Notes under the pieces: generated by a model
The model's database searches: none
Seen by the model: only the letters and a program-made list of their open reading frames with translations
Told to the model about the DNA's origin: nothing
Part shown: positions 56,736 through 64,000 of the stretch, one piece after another
Layout of the letters: the number at the start of each line of letters is the position of its first letter
Numbering within the stretch: the stretch's first letter is position 1
Program-made: the position numbers and the translations under genes
Assembly (NCBI GenBank): GCA_965203435.1
Contig: CBDBCU010000005.1
Location: 124,001 to 188,000 of the forward strand
DNA from: CBDBCU01 sp965203435
GTDB lineage: Bacteria > Chloroflexota > Dehalococcoidia > Lucifugimonadales > UBA3495
Direction: 5' to 3'
Length of the DNA stretch: 64,000 nt

Positions 56736-57208
56736 AGCAGCTGGCCGAGGAACTCCTGGCGACCCGGGATCCGGAGCAGGCGGCGGCGGTCATTTCCCTG
56801 GACGAGATGTGGACCTATCTGGGGCGGCGGATCGGGCCGGGTCGGCGCTGGCTGTGGATCTGGACGGCGGTAGTGGAGGAGACCGATGGCCGGCGCTGGC
56901 GGCTGTTTGAGGTGGGTAGTCGCAACGGGGCGACTTTGCGTAGGTTGCTGGCCCGCTTGCCGGCGGCGGAAAAATACTGCACGGATCCTTACCCGGTCTA
57001 TCGGGCTTTGCTGCCGGCGGAACGGCATCAGGTTGGCAAGGGGCCGGAGACCAATCGGAACGAGGCCACCCATGAGGTGTTGCGGCGCAAGCTGAACCGG
57101 CTGGTGCGGCGGACGCAGGGCTACAGCAAAAGCCTGGCGATGCTGGTGGATTCCCTGGCTCTGGTATGGCTGAAACAGGGCTGGATTCAGAATGCCTGCC
57201 CGTGCTAG
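56711..57208 (+). CDS. IS1-family InsB-like catalytic part (expressed by frameshift)
   Basis: The -1 frame from the A8 run carries the DDE domain: VISLDEMWTYLGRRIG (first Asp), YCTDPYPVYRALLP (second Asp) and QVGKGPETNRNEATHEVLRR with the Glu. The RLVRRTQGYSKSLAMLVDSL ending is typical of IS1. An internal ATG at 56807 is not expected to be used. The stop codon lies within the right terminal repeat. Appears intact, so the element may be active. Confidence 0.88.
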   Translation, partial: VRQAGAELEQLAEELLATRDPEQAAAVISLDEMWTYLGRRIGPGRRWLWIWTAVVEETDGRRWRLFEVGSRNGATLRRLLARLPAAEKYCTDPYPVYRALLPAERHQVGKGPETNRNEATHEVLRRKLNRLVRRTQGYSKSLAMLVDSLALVWLKQGWIQNACPC

Positions 57209-57301
57209 GAATACCAAAAATCCTGTTAATCCTGTAAATCCATGTTAATTAAAGGGAAATTATCCAATTTTCGGCAAATTCCCCCCAAACCTGTAAAACG
57301 G

Positions 57302-57310
57302 TGTTACAAT
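57302..57310 (+). promoter_or_regulatory. Extended -10 promoter of hflK
   Basis: TGTTACAAT, 53 nt before the ATG at 57364. Same box as in the PaREP1-like genes. Confidence 0.55.
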
Positions 57311-57363
57311 CAGGCCAGCAACTTGGGCAAACCCGGCAACCTGAAAGGAAGGACGCTTTTATT

Positions 57364-58455
57364 ATGTATCCCCCCGGCGGAGGACAACGGCAACCCGAAA
57401 TGGACTTTGAGCAGGTAACGGCCCGGTTCCGGGACGGATTCGGCCGGTTTTCCGGCCGTTTCGGCGGCAGCGGCATCGGCCTGTTCATCCTCGGCATCCT
57501 GGCCCTGCTCATTATCGTCTGGGCCGGCACCGGCGTTTATACCATCGGCCCCGGCGAAAACGCCGCCCGGCGCCTCTTTGGCGCGGTGCAAGGCCCTCCG
57601 GTAACCCAAGAGGGCCTGCAATGGTGGTGGCCCTCCCCGGTGGGCAACCGGGATGTGGTGCGGGTGACCGAAACCCGCCGTATGGAACTGGGTTTCCGCA
57701 GCAACGAAGCCGGGGCCGGCAATCCCTTTCCCACCGAAGCCCTGATGATTAGCGGCGACCTGAACATCGTCGACGTGCAGATGGTCGTCCAATACAACAT
57801 CAAAAGCCTGAACGATTTCCTGTTCCGGGTGGACGATCCGGGGGAGGAAAGCCGGGCCATCAATCCCGGCCGCCCCGACGGACGCACCCTGAAAGACGCC
57901 GCCGAGGCCGCCCTGCGCCTGGTGGTCGGGCAGCGTTCCATCGACGATGTCCTGGTCCGCAATCGCGAGGAAGTCGAGGAACAGACCAAAATCCGCTTGC
58001 AGGAAATCCTGGACAGCTACAACACCGGCATCAATGTGGAGACGGTGCAGCTGCAGGATGTAAAAGCCCCGGAGGAAGTGCGCGACGCCTTTGACGATGT
58101 GCTGCGCGCCCGCCAGGAACGGGATACCCGCATTAACCAGGCCCGCGCCTTTGAGGCCGACATCATCCCCCGGGCCGAGGGCGATGCCGAGCGCATTAAA
58201 GAGGGCGCCGAGGCTTTCCGCCAGGCCCGGATTGCCCGGGCGCAAGGCGAAGCCGACCAGTTCACCGCCGTGCTGCGGGAATATCAGAACTCCCAGGAAG
58301 TTACCCGCCAGCGGCTCTACCTGGAAGCTATGGAGCAAATCCTGCCCGGCGTCAGCAAAATCATCGTCTCTCCGGAGGCGGAAACGGTGCTGATCCTGGG
58401 CGGGCAGGACGGCTTGACTCCGGTACCCATCGGCCCCCAGCCGGCCCAGCCCTAG
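57364..58455 (+). CDS. hflK: FtsH modulator HflK (SPFH/band 7 protein)
   Basis: A 363-residue protein: Gly-rich cytoplasmic start (MYPPGGGQRQPEMDFEQVTA), one membrane segment (GIGLFILGILALLIIVWAG), then the SPFH domain (GVYTIGPGENAARRLFGAVQ, WWWPSPVGNRDVVRVTETRR, ISGDLNIVDVQMVVQYNIKS) and a long helical part (ERDTRINQARAFEADIIPRA, EGDAERIKEGAEAFRQARIA). HflK and HflC form a cage around FtsH and restrict its access to substrates. GAAAGGAAGG precedes the ATG. hflC follows 88 bp downstream. Confidence 0.93.
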   Translation: MYPPGGGQRQPEMDFEQVTARFRDGFGRFSGRFGGSGIGLFILGILALLIIVWAGTGVYTIGPGENAARRLFGAVQGPPVTQEGLQWWWPSPVGNRDVVRVTETRRMELGFRSNEAGAGNPFPTEALMISGDLNIVDVQMVVQYNIKSLNDFLFRVDDPGEESRAINPGRPDGRTLKDAAEAALRLVVGQRSIDDVLVRNREEVEEQTKIRLQEILDSYNTGINVETVQLQDVKAPEEVRDAFDDVLRARQERDTRINQARAFEADIIPRAEGDAERIKEGAEAFRQARIARAQGEADQFTAVLREYQNSQEVTRQRLYLEAMEQILPGVSKIIVSPEAETVLILGGQDGLTPVPIGPQPAQP

Positions 58456-58543
58456 GGGTTTCATCCCGGCCTATTCCATTCCGATCAAATCAGCCGGGGG
58501 CCGGCGGCGGCCCCCCACCCACCGGCAGCAGAGAGTAGTATTT

Positions 58544-59476
58544 ATGCGCGCTTTAATCATCCTGGGGATTCTGGTGGTCCTCGGCATCATCCTGCTCCGC
58601 CAGTCCCTTTACATCGTGGACGAAACCCAGCAGGTCATCATCCTGCGCTTTAACGAGGTCATCAACACCCGGCTGGCCCCGGGGTTGTATGTCAAAGCCC
58701 CCTTCGTGGACACCGTCGCCACCTTTGACAAGCGGATTCTGCGGATTGACGCCGCCCCGGTCGCTATGCCGGACAAGGAAAAGCAGAACCTGATTATCGA
58801 TTCCTATGCCCGCTACCGGATTACCGATCCGGTGCAGTTCCGCAAGACCCTGCAAACGGAGAATAACGCCCGCAGCCGGCTGGGGGACATCGTTACTTCC
58901 ACCCTGCGGGATAGGGTAGCCCTGCGCGACCGCTTCGAGATTATCGGCGCGGAACCCATCATCGACGAATCCGGCAATCCGGTCGAGGATGATGAGGGGC
59001 TGCCGCTCTTTGAGGGCCGGGACACCCGGACCGCCATCCTTAACGAAGTGCTGGACGGCGTCCGCCGCCGCACTCAGGAACAGGATTTCGGCATTGAAAT
59101 TATCGATGTCCGCATCAAGCGGGCCGACTTTCCGGAGTCGGTGACGCCCAGCATCTATACCCGGATGCGGGCCGAGCGGAATCGCATCGCCACCCGATTC
59201 CGGGCCGAGGGCGAGGAGGAGGATCTGAAAATCCGGGCTATCGCCAACCGCAATCGGGAGGTCATCCTGGCCGAGGCGGAACAGCAGAGCAATCAGATCC
59301 GGGGCGCTGGCGAGGCCGAGGCCATCCGCATCCTGGCCCAGGCCCTGAATCAGGATCCGGACTTTTTCTCCTTCCGCCGCAGCCTGCAAGCCTACCAGAA
59401 CTTTATCGGCGAGCAGGATACCATCATCCTTTCCGCCGATGAAAACCTGTTCCAGTTCCTGGGGACGCCGGAGTAA
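58544..59476 (+). CDS. hflC: FtsH modulator HflC (SPFH/band 7 protein)
   Basis: A 310-residue protein with an N-terminal membrane segment (ALIILGILVVLGIILLRQSL), SPFH domain (YIVDETQQVIILRFNEVINT, GLYVKAPFVDTVATFDKRIL, IDSYARYRITDPVQFRKTLQ) and C-terminal helix (MRAERNRIATRFRAEGEEED, ILAEAEQQSNQIRGAGEAEA). It pairs with HflK. An insert with EPIIDESGNPVEDDEGLPLF is longer than in E. coli HflC. The ribosome-binding site is a weak AGAGAG. Confidence 0.93.
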   Translation: MRALIILGILVVLGIILLRQSLYIVDETQQVIILRFNEVINTRLAPGLYVKAPFVDTVATFDKRILRIDAAPVAMPDKEKQNLIIDSYARYRITDPVQFRKTLQTENNARSRLGDIVTSTLRDRVALRDRFEIIGAEPIIDESGNPVEDDEGLPLFEGRDTRTAILNEVLDGVRRRTQEQDFGIEIIDVRIKRADFPESVTPSIYTRMRAERNRIATRFRAEGEEEDLKIRAIANRNREVILAEAEQQSNQIRGAGEAEAIRILAQALNQDPDFFSFRRSLQAYQNFIGEQDTIILSADENLFQFLGTPE

Positions 59477-59483
59477 CCTAGCA

Positions 59484-60330
59484 ACCGTCATTCCCGCGTA
59501 AGCGGGAACCTGGAAACATAGAAACCGTCATTCCCGCGTAAGCGGGAACCTGGAAACATAGAAACCGTCATTCCCGCGTAAGCGGGAACCTGGAAACATA
59601 GAAACCGTCATTCCCGCGTAAGCGGGAACCCGGAAAAGGGCAGCGGCCGCCGCAACCGTCATTCCCGCGTAAGCGGGAATCTGGAAAAGTGGCAGCGGCC
59701 GCCGCAACCGTCATTCCCGCGTAAGCGGGAATCTGGAAAAGTGGCAGCGGCCGCCGCAACCGTCATTCCCGCGTAAGCGGGAATCTGGAAAAGTGGCAGC
59801 GGCCGCCGCAACCGTCATTCCCGCGTAAGCGGGAACCTGGAAGTACCCGGCGGGCAGTAGTCGGGTCTTTGGCAATACCGTTCGGGATTCCCGCTTACGC
59901 GGGAATGACGGTAGAGGGCGGGCGTGCCGGTAGGGGATGGGGAATGACGGTAGGGATGGACGAAAGGGGGAAACCGGAAAGGGCAACGGCCGCCTGCTAC
60001 CGTCATTCCCGCGTAAGCGGGAACCCGGAAAAGGCAACGGCCGCCGCAACCGTCATTCCCGCGTAAGCGGGAATCTGGGAAAGGGCAACGGCCGCCTGCA
60101 ACCGTCATTCCCGCGTAAGCGGGAATCTGGAAGTACCCGGCGGGCGGTAGTCGGGTATTGGCAATACTGTTCGGGATTCCCGCTTACGCGGGAATGACGG
60201 TAGCAGGCGGGAATGACGTGTAGAGGGCGGCCGGTGACGGTAGGGGATGGGGAATGACGGTAAAAGGCGGCCGATTACGGCCGGGGATGGGGGATTGCGG
60301 TAAGGGATTGCCAATGACGGCAAGGGATTA
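59484..60330. repeat. Amplified array of R1 termini
   Basis: Four units of 40 bp (59484-59640), each an R1 terminus plus CTGGAAACATAG, then four units of 52 bp (59654-59860), each a terminus plus CTGGAAAAGTGGCAGCGGCC. A full R1-like copy (59810-59912), three more termini with GGCAACGGCCGCC spacers, another full copy (60105-60205) and degenerate GAATGACGGTA fragments reach the sucC start. Spacers within a block are identical, so this is not CRISPR. Confidence 0.9.
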
Positions 60331-60333
60331 GGA

Positions 60334-61488
60334 ATGAAACTGCACGAATACCAGGCCAAAGAGCTTTTCGTCCGCTACGGCATCGCCACGCCGCCGGGCA
60401 ACCTGGCCGTTACGCCGGCGGCGGCCCGGCAGGCTACCGAGGAATTGGGCGGACAGGCGGTGGTCAAGGCGCAGGTTCACGCCGGCGGCCGCGGCCAGGC
60501 CGGCGGCATCAAAATCGTCCATTCTCCCCAGGAAGCGGAACAGACCGCCCAGGGCTGGCTGGGGCAAAGCCTGGTCACGCGCCAGACCGACGCCCGGGGC
60601 GCGCCCATAAACTCCGTGCTGGTCGAGGGCTTGGCCGACATCCAGCGGGAGCTTTATGTGGCCTTGACCATCGACCGCGGCCACCGGGGGCCAATGCTGA
60701 TTGCCAGCGCCGCCGGCGGGATGGATATCGAGGAAGTGGCGGCTACCCGGCCCCAGGACATCCATACCGAACCCATCGAGCCGGTCTTGGGCCTGATGCC
60801 TTATCAGACCCGCCGCTTGGCCGCCAAACTGGATTTGACGGCGGCCCAGGTACGCCCGGTCACCCAGGTATTAAACGCCCTTTACCGCATCTTTACCGAA
60901 TTGGATTGCGCCCTGGTGGAAATCAATCCGCTGATTATCACCGGAGACGACCGGGCGGTGGCATTAGACGCCAAGCTGGAAGTAGAGGAGGATGCCCTGT
61001 TCCGCCATTCCGACCTGCGGGAATTGCGGGATCGTTCCCAAGAGGATGCCCTGGAAGCGGAAGCCGCCGATAAGGATATTGCCTATGTGAACCTGGAGGG
61101 CAGCGTGGGCTGTCTGGTCAACGGGGCCGGGTTGGCCATGGCGACTCTGGATGTAACCAACGCCGCCGGGGCCGCGCCAGCCAATTTTCTGGATGTGGGC
61201 GGCGGGGCCGACGAGGAAAAGGTCGCCGCCGCCGTGGCTATCATCCTGTCCGACCCCAAAGTCAACCGGGTATTGGTCAACATTTTTGGCGGCATCCTGC
61301 GCTGCGACATCGCCGCCCGGGGCATCGTAATGGCTTTTGAGCGGCAAGGGGCCACGCTGCCGCTGATTGTGCGGATGCTGGGCACCAATGTGGAGGAGGG
61401 CAAAGCCATCCTGCAAGCCTCCGCCCTGAATGTAACCTTTGCCGACACCCTGACCGAGGCGGCCGAGGCGATAAGGGCGGCGGGGTAG
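60334..61488 (+). CDS. sucC: Succinate-CoA ligase (ADP-forming) subunit beta
   Basis: A 384-residue protein with an ATP-grasp domain (MKLHEYQAKELFVRYGIATP, VVKAQVHAGGRGQAGGIKIV, ALVEINPLIITGDDRAVALD) and the CoA-ligase domain (YVNLEGSVGCLVNGAGLAMA, ANFLDVGGGADEEKVAAAVA, VNIFGGILRCDIAARGIVMA). It works with SucD in the TCA cycle, making ATP from succinyl-CoA. Length is close to the usual ~388. The ribosome-binding site AAGGG lies in degenerate R1 sequence. sucD follows after a 204-bp gap that holds an R1 element. Confidence 0.96.
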   Translation: MKLHEYQAKELFVRYGIATPPGNLAVTPAAARQATEELGGQAVVKAQVHAGGRGQAGGIKIVHSPQEAEQTAQGWLGQSLVTRQTDARGAPINSVLVEGLADIQRELYVALTIDRGHRGPMLIASAAGGMDIEEVAATRPQDIHTEPIEPVLGLMPYQTRRLAAKLDLTAAQVRPVTQVLNALYRIFTELDCALVEINPLIITGDDRAVALDAKLEVEEDALFRHSDLRELRDRSQEDALEAEAADKDIAYVNLEGSVGCLVNGAGLAMATLDVTNAAGAAPANFLDVGGGADEEKVAAAVAIILSDPKVNRVLVNIFGGILRCDIAARGIVMAFERQGATLPLIVRMLGTNVEEGKAILQASALNVTFADTLTEAAEAIRAAG

Positions 61489-61531
61489 GGGCGGCAATGG
61501 CATACAGCAACCGCCATTCCCGCCGCCGGAT

Positions 61532-61632
61532 ACCGTCATTCCCGCGTAAGCGGGAATCCCGGACGGTATTGCCTTATGATGCCGCATCCTGTCAAGCCAC
61601 CGCGGGATTCCCGCTTACGCGGGAATGACGGT
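61532..61632. repeat. R1 repeat between sucC and sucD
   Basis: Intact copy with interior GGACGGTATTGCCTTATGAT and CCTGTCAAGCCACCGC. It splits an otherwise normal two-gene operon. Confidence 0.85.
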
Positions 61633-61692
61633 GGGGATGAACGGAAAAACAATCGGGTCGTTAAACCCGTCAAAGGGGGGCAGGCGTCTAGC

Positions 61693-62580
61693 ATGGGCAT
61701 TTTGCTGAATGAGGAATCCCGCATCCTGGTGCAGGGCATTACCGGGCGGGAGGGCAGTTTCCACGCCCGGGCCGGCATAGCCTATGGCACCAATGTAGTG
61801 GCCGGCGTTACCCCCAGCCGCGGCGGGCAGCTTTTTGACGATACCGTGCCGGTCTTTGACGCGGTGGCCGACGCCGTGGCGGCGACCGGGGCCAATGTGT
61901 CCCTGATTTTCGTCCCGCCGCCCTTTGCCCCGGACGCCATCGTCGAGGCCGCCGATGCCGGCGTCCCCCTGATTGCCTGCATTACCGAGGGCGTGCCGAC
62001 GCAGGATATGGCCCGGGTGTCCCGCTATCTGGCGCAAAAGCCGGCGGTGCGGCTGATTGGCCCCAACTGCCCCGGAATGATTAACCCCGGCGCCCGCTGC
62101 AAAGTGGGCATTATGCCCGGCAACATCCACCGGCCCGGCCGAGTGGGGGTAATGTCCCGCAGCGGCACTTTGACCTATGAAGCCGTCGCCCAGCTGACCG
62201 GCCGCGGTATCGGCCAATCCAGCTGCGTCGGCATTGGCGGCGACCCGATTATTGGCACCAGTTTCGCCGAAATCCTGCGCTTGTATGACGCCGACCCGGA
62301 CACCGATTTAATCGTCTTTATCGGCGAAATCGGCGGCAATATGGAACAGGAAGCCGCCGCCGTCATCAAAGGGGAAATTAGCAAGCCGGTCTGCGCTTTG
62401 ATTGTGGGGGCCACGGCCCCGCCGGGCAAGCGGATGGGCCATGCCGGGGCCATCATCACCGGAGAAAGCGCCACGGCCGCCGCCAAAATCGCCGCTTTGC
62501 GGGACGCCGGCGCCCACATCATCCCCACCCCGGCCGACATCGGCTCCACCGCCGCCGCCGTGCTGGAGGGAATGGGGTAG
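61693..62580 (+). CDS. sucD: Succinate-CoA ligase (ADP-forming) subunit alpha
   Basis: A 295-residue protein: CoA-binding Rossmann domain (ILVQGITGREGSFHARAGIA, YGTNVVAGVTPSRGGQLFDD), PNCPGMINPGARCKVGIMPG, and the active-site phosphohistidine in GKRMGHAGAIITGESATAAA. It forms the heterotetramer with SucC. The ATG at 61693 fits the family's N-terminus; the frame is open further upstream through the R1 repeat, but that part has no family resemblance. AAGGGGGG lies ~13 nt before the start. Confidence 0.96.
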   Translation: MGILLNEESRILVQGITGREGSFHARAGIAYGTNVVAGVTPSRGGQLFDDTVPVFDAVADAVAATGANVSLIFVPPPFAPDAIVEAADAGVPLIACITEGVPTQDMARVSRYLAQKPAVRLIGPNCPGMINPGARCKVGIMPGNIHRPGRVGVMSRSGTLTYEAVAQLTGRGIGQSSCVGIGGDPIIGTSFAEILRLYDADPDTDLIVFIGEIGGNMEQEAAAVIKGEISKPVCALIVGATAPPGKRMGHAGAIITGESATAAAKIAALRDAGAHIIPTPADIGSTAAAVLEGMG

Positions 62581-62584
62581 GGCG

Positions 62585-62756
62585 GATTCAAACATGGATA
62601 GACAGGATATACAGGATTCTTGGGTCTGATTAGAAAGGTTGTTGACGTCCCCCACCGTCCTTCCCGCGTAAGCGGGAATCCCGACGGCACTGCCGTACAA
62701 GGCCGCAGTCTTGGCAAGCCACCGCGGGATTCCCGCTTACGCGGGAATGACGGTGG
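62585..62756. repeat. R2 left half followed by R1
   Basis: R2 left half 62588-62635, R1 62653-62756 with interior GACGGCACTGCCGTACAAGG. As at 43436 and 40126, the R2 has only its left half and an R1 directly follows. Confidence 0.85.
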
Positions 62757-62845
62757 GGTCGAGGGAAGGACGGTTGCGCTGTCGCAAAATTCCCCTCAAA
62801 ATCCGCCAAATTCGCCGCCGCCTTGCTTATTGACAACCGGCATTA

Positions 62846-62854
62846 TGTTATAAT
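62846..62854 (+). promoter_or_regulatory. Extended -10 promoter of the HEAT-repeat gene
   Basis: TGTTATAAT, about 98 nt before the ATG at 62953. A TTGACA at 62830 is only 13 bp from the -10, too close for a normal -35. Confidence 0.55.
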
Positions 62855-62952
62855 CTATAGGCGTCTCGCCGGGCGAGCAGTCCCCCATCCCACCGCCAAC
62901 CGGCTGTCCGCATCCTCTCCGTACCGCCGGGCGGCCCAGGGCGCGCAAAGTT

Positions 62953-63876
62953 ATGTCGCTGGAAAAATTCCTCGAAAATCTGGACGACCCGGAACTGGCG
63001 CGAAATCATTCCGCCTTTATCGAGGTTTCCGACCTGTCGCCCGCCGAGCTGGGCCTTTTTGCCCGGGCCTGGTTTGTCCTGCCCCGGGAACGGCGGCGGG
63101 AACTGATTGCCACTCTGGTGGAACTGGCCGAGGAAAACCCGGAACTGGATTTCGGGGCCATTTTCAAGATGTGCCTGAAAGACCCGGACGAGCCGGTGCT
63201 GGAAAAGGCCATCGAGGGGCTGTGGGAGTATGACGACCGCTCGGTGCTGCCGGGATTGATTCAGGTGCTGAGCTCGGAGCAGGGGCCGGCGGCCCGGGCC
63301 GCCGCCGCCGCCGCCCTGGGCAAGTTCGCCGCCCTGGCCCAAGAGGGCGGCCTGCTGACCCGGGATGCCCAATGCGTCCGGGAACAGCTGACCGCCATCC
63401 TGGAAAACGCCGCCGAAAATCCCGAAGTCCGCCGCCGCAGCCTGGAAGCCGTCGCCCCCTTTAACACCCCGGACATCCGCGACTATCTGTGCCGCGCCTA
63501 TGAAAGCGACGACCTGAAACTGAAATCCAGTTCCATTTACGGGATGGGGCGCACTGGGGAAAGCGGCTGGCTGCCCTTGCTGATTAAGGAACTGAAAAGC
63601 CGGGAGCCGTCCCTGCGCTACGAAACGGCCCACGCCTGCGGCGAACTGGGCGACGAGGCGGTCGTCCCCCATCTGATTTGCCTGCTGCAAGACGAGGATT
63701 ATCAGGTGCAGTTGGCCGGCTTGACCGCCCTGGGCAAAATCGGCGGCTCCCTGGCCAAACGGGCCTTGCTGCGCTGCATCAAAGAGGGCGACGCCGCCCT
63801 GGAGGAGGCCGCCCGGGCCGCCCTGGAAAATGTCGAATTCCTCGAAGACCCCCTGGCCTTTGCCTCGGATCTTTAG
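62953..63876 (+). CDS. HEAT-repeat protein
   Basis: A 307-residue all-helical protein with HEAT/PBS-lyase-type repeats from ~80 to the end: KAIEGLWEYDDRSVLPGLIQ, ARAAAAAALGKFAALAQEGG, RRRSLEAVAPFNTPDIRDYL, KLKSSSIYGMGRTGESGWLP, RYETAHACGELGDEAVVPHL, QLAGLTALGKIGGSLAKRAL. Such repeats serve protein-protein contacts; no catalytic motif is seen. Its partner is unknown. No clear ribosome-binding site. Transcribed alone from an extended -10 promoter. Confidence 0.8.
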   Translation: MSLEKFLENLDDPELARNHSAFIEVSDLSPAELGLFARAWFVLPRERRRELIATLVELAEENPELDFGAIFKMCLKDPDEPVLEKAIEGLWEYDDRSVLPGLIQVLSSEQGPAARAAAAAALGKFAALAQEGGLLTRDAQCVREQLTAILENAAENPEVRRRSLEAVAPFNTPDIRDYLCRAYESDDLKLKSSSIYGMGRTGESGWLPLLIKELKSREPSLRYETAHACGELGDEAVVPHLICLLQDEDYQVQLAGLTALGKIGGSLAKRALLRCIKEGDAALEEAARAALENVEFLEDPLAFASDL

Positions 63877-63968
63877 GCAAGGCAATCGCCTACCGGGACC
63901 GTCCCGGCCTGCCCTTATCTACCGTCCTTCCCGGCCGCCCTATCTACCATACATTGCCGCCTCTCTCT

Positions 63969-64000
63969 ACCGTCCTTCCCGCGTAAGCGGGAATCCCGCG
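63969..64000. repeat. R1 repeat, cut by the window edge
   Basis: ACCGTCCTTCCCGCGTAAGC and onwards, left terminus only. Confidence 0.8.

Larger units (their letters stand above)
56379..57215 (+). mobile_element. Complete IS1-family insertion sequence, 837 bp
   Basis: 24-bp terminal inverted repeats with one mismatch (GGTATTCCTGGCACGGGCAG at the left, GGTATTCCTAGCACGGGCAG at the right, read inward). AAAAATCC is directly repeated at 56371-56378 and 57216-57223, an 8-bp target duplication as usual for IS1. It has two overlapping reading frames joined by a likely -1 frameshift at A8 (56703-56710). Confidence 0.93.

Noticed and set aside
59484..60205. Regularly spaced repeats that look like a CRISPR array
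   Set aside because: Spacers within each block are identical, repeats are R1 termini found all over the window, and no cas gene is near.
61576..61692. Extended N-terminus of SucD through the R1 repeat
   Set aside because: The extra 39 residues are translated repeat (DSRLRGNDG type) seen beside many R1 copies; the family starts at the ATG at 61693.
62830..62854. TTGACA as -35 of the HEAT-repeat gene
   Set aside because: Only 13 bp from the TATAAT box; the TG extension of the -10 explains the promoter better.
1..64000. tRNA, rRNA, tmRNA, SRP or RNase P genes
   Set aside because: No T-loop (GTTCGAATC type) with a matching acceptor stem and no signature motifs of these RNAs were found by eye; a covariance-model scan would settle it.

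Overview
The window looks like a GC-rich bacterial chromosome segment, most likely from an uncultured member of the Chloroflexota. This is inferred from the protein types present: DUF3782-like, PaREP1-like, a small CSHHW...CRRC zinc-ribbon protein, LLM oxidoreductase, CapA and three-domain GT39 proteins. No rRNA or tRNA was seen, so the lineage stays open. Housekeeping genes (dnaE, ftsH, hflK, hflC, sucC, sucD, fhs, tlyA, ccmB, ccmC) are scattered among lone genes, small membrane proteins, toxin-antitoxin pairs and very many dispersed repeats. Long operons are almost absent.

Layout. 1-9732: the end of a DUF3782-like gene and three large GT39-like membrane glycosyltransferase paralogues, each behind a TGCTATAAT box exactly 7 nt before the ATG, with a PaREP1-like gene among them. 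9888-16002 (all minus): an HNH nuclease with three helix-turn-helix modules, CapA, a fumarylacetoacetate-hydrolase-family enzyme, a membrane coiled-coil protein and a DNA methyltransferase-HNH fusion. 16187-23927: an antitoxin-like gene with a toxin stub wedged before a penicillin-acylase gene, an LLM oxidoreductase, a small ORF with an XRE-TPR regulator, and an ornithine-cyclodeaminase-family enzyme. 24251-28855: a DUF6516-like toxin-antitoxin pair, a deoxyribosyltransferase-like protein, HicAB and formate-tetrahydrofolate ligase. 29227-43368: two paralogous secreted proteins (the second broken), crotonase, TlyA, rhomboid, CcmB/CcmC, an Atg22-like transporter, a methyltransferase, an SDR and an insertion sequence. 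43701-52018: dnaE, a small zinc protein, an AT-rich operator-like region, a long coiled-coil DUF1640-like protein and ftsH. 52378-59476: a third PaREP1-like gene, a four-gene tandem array of small membrane proteins, a possible structured RNA, an IS1-family element, hflK and hflC. 59484-64000: a repeat array, sucC/sucD and a HEAT-repeat protein.

Four repeat families recur. R1 is a MITE-like element of about 100 bp with termini ACCGTCATTCCCGCGTAAGC. R2 has termini ATGGATAGACAGGAT and a similar length. R3 is a short palindromic CATCCTTCAACAAGTTCAGG-type sequence. R4 has ATTCCGAGC...GAGGAATCT arms. R1 is often nested inside R2, and the repeats sit between most genes, sometimes reaching start codons or forming the whole of a divergent promoter region.

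Functional links that can be read: FtsH with its HflK/HflC modulators (now 5 kb apart), SucC with SucD, CcmB with CcmC (no CcmA here), HicA with HicB, and the DUF6516 pair. Best leads for something undescribed: the triple cysteine-paired domain of the glycosyltransferases, the HNH nuclease with three DNA-binding modules, the methyltransferase-HNH fusion beside a membrane coiled-coil gene, the tandem membrane-protein array with one promoter per gene, and the secreted-protein family with a conserved 5' hairpin.
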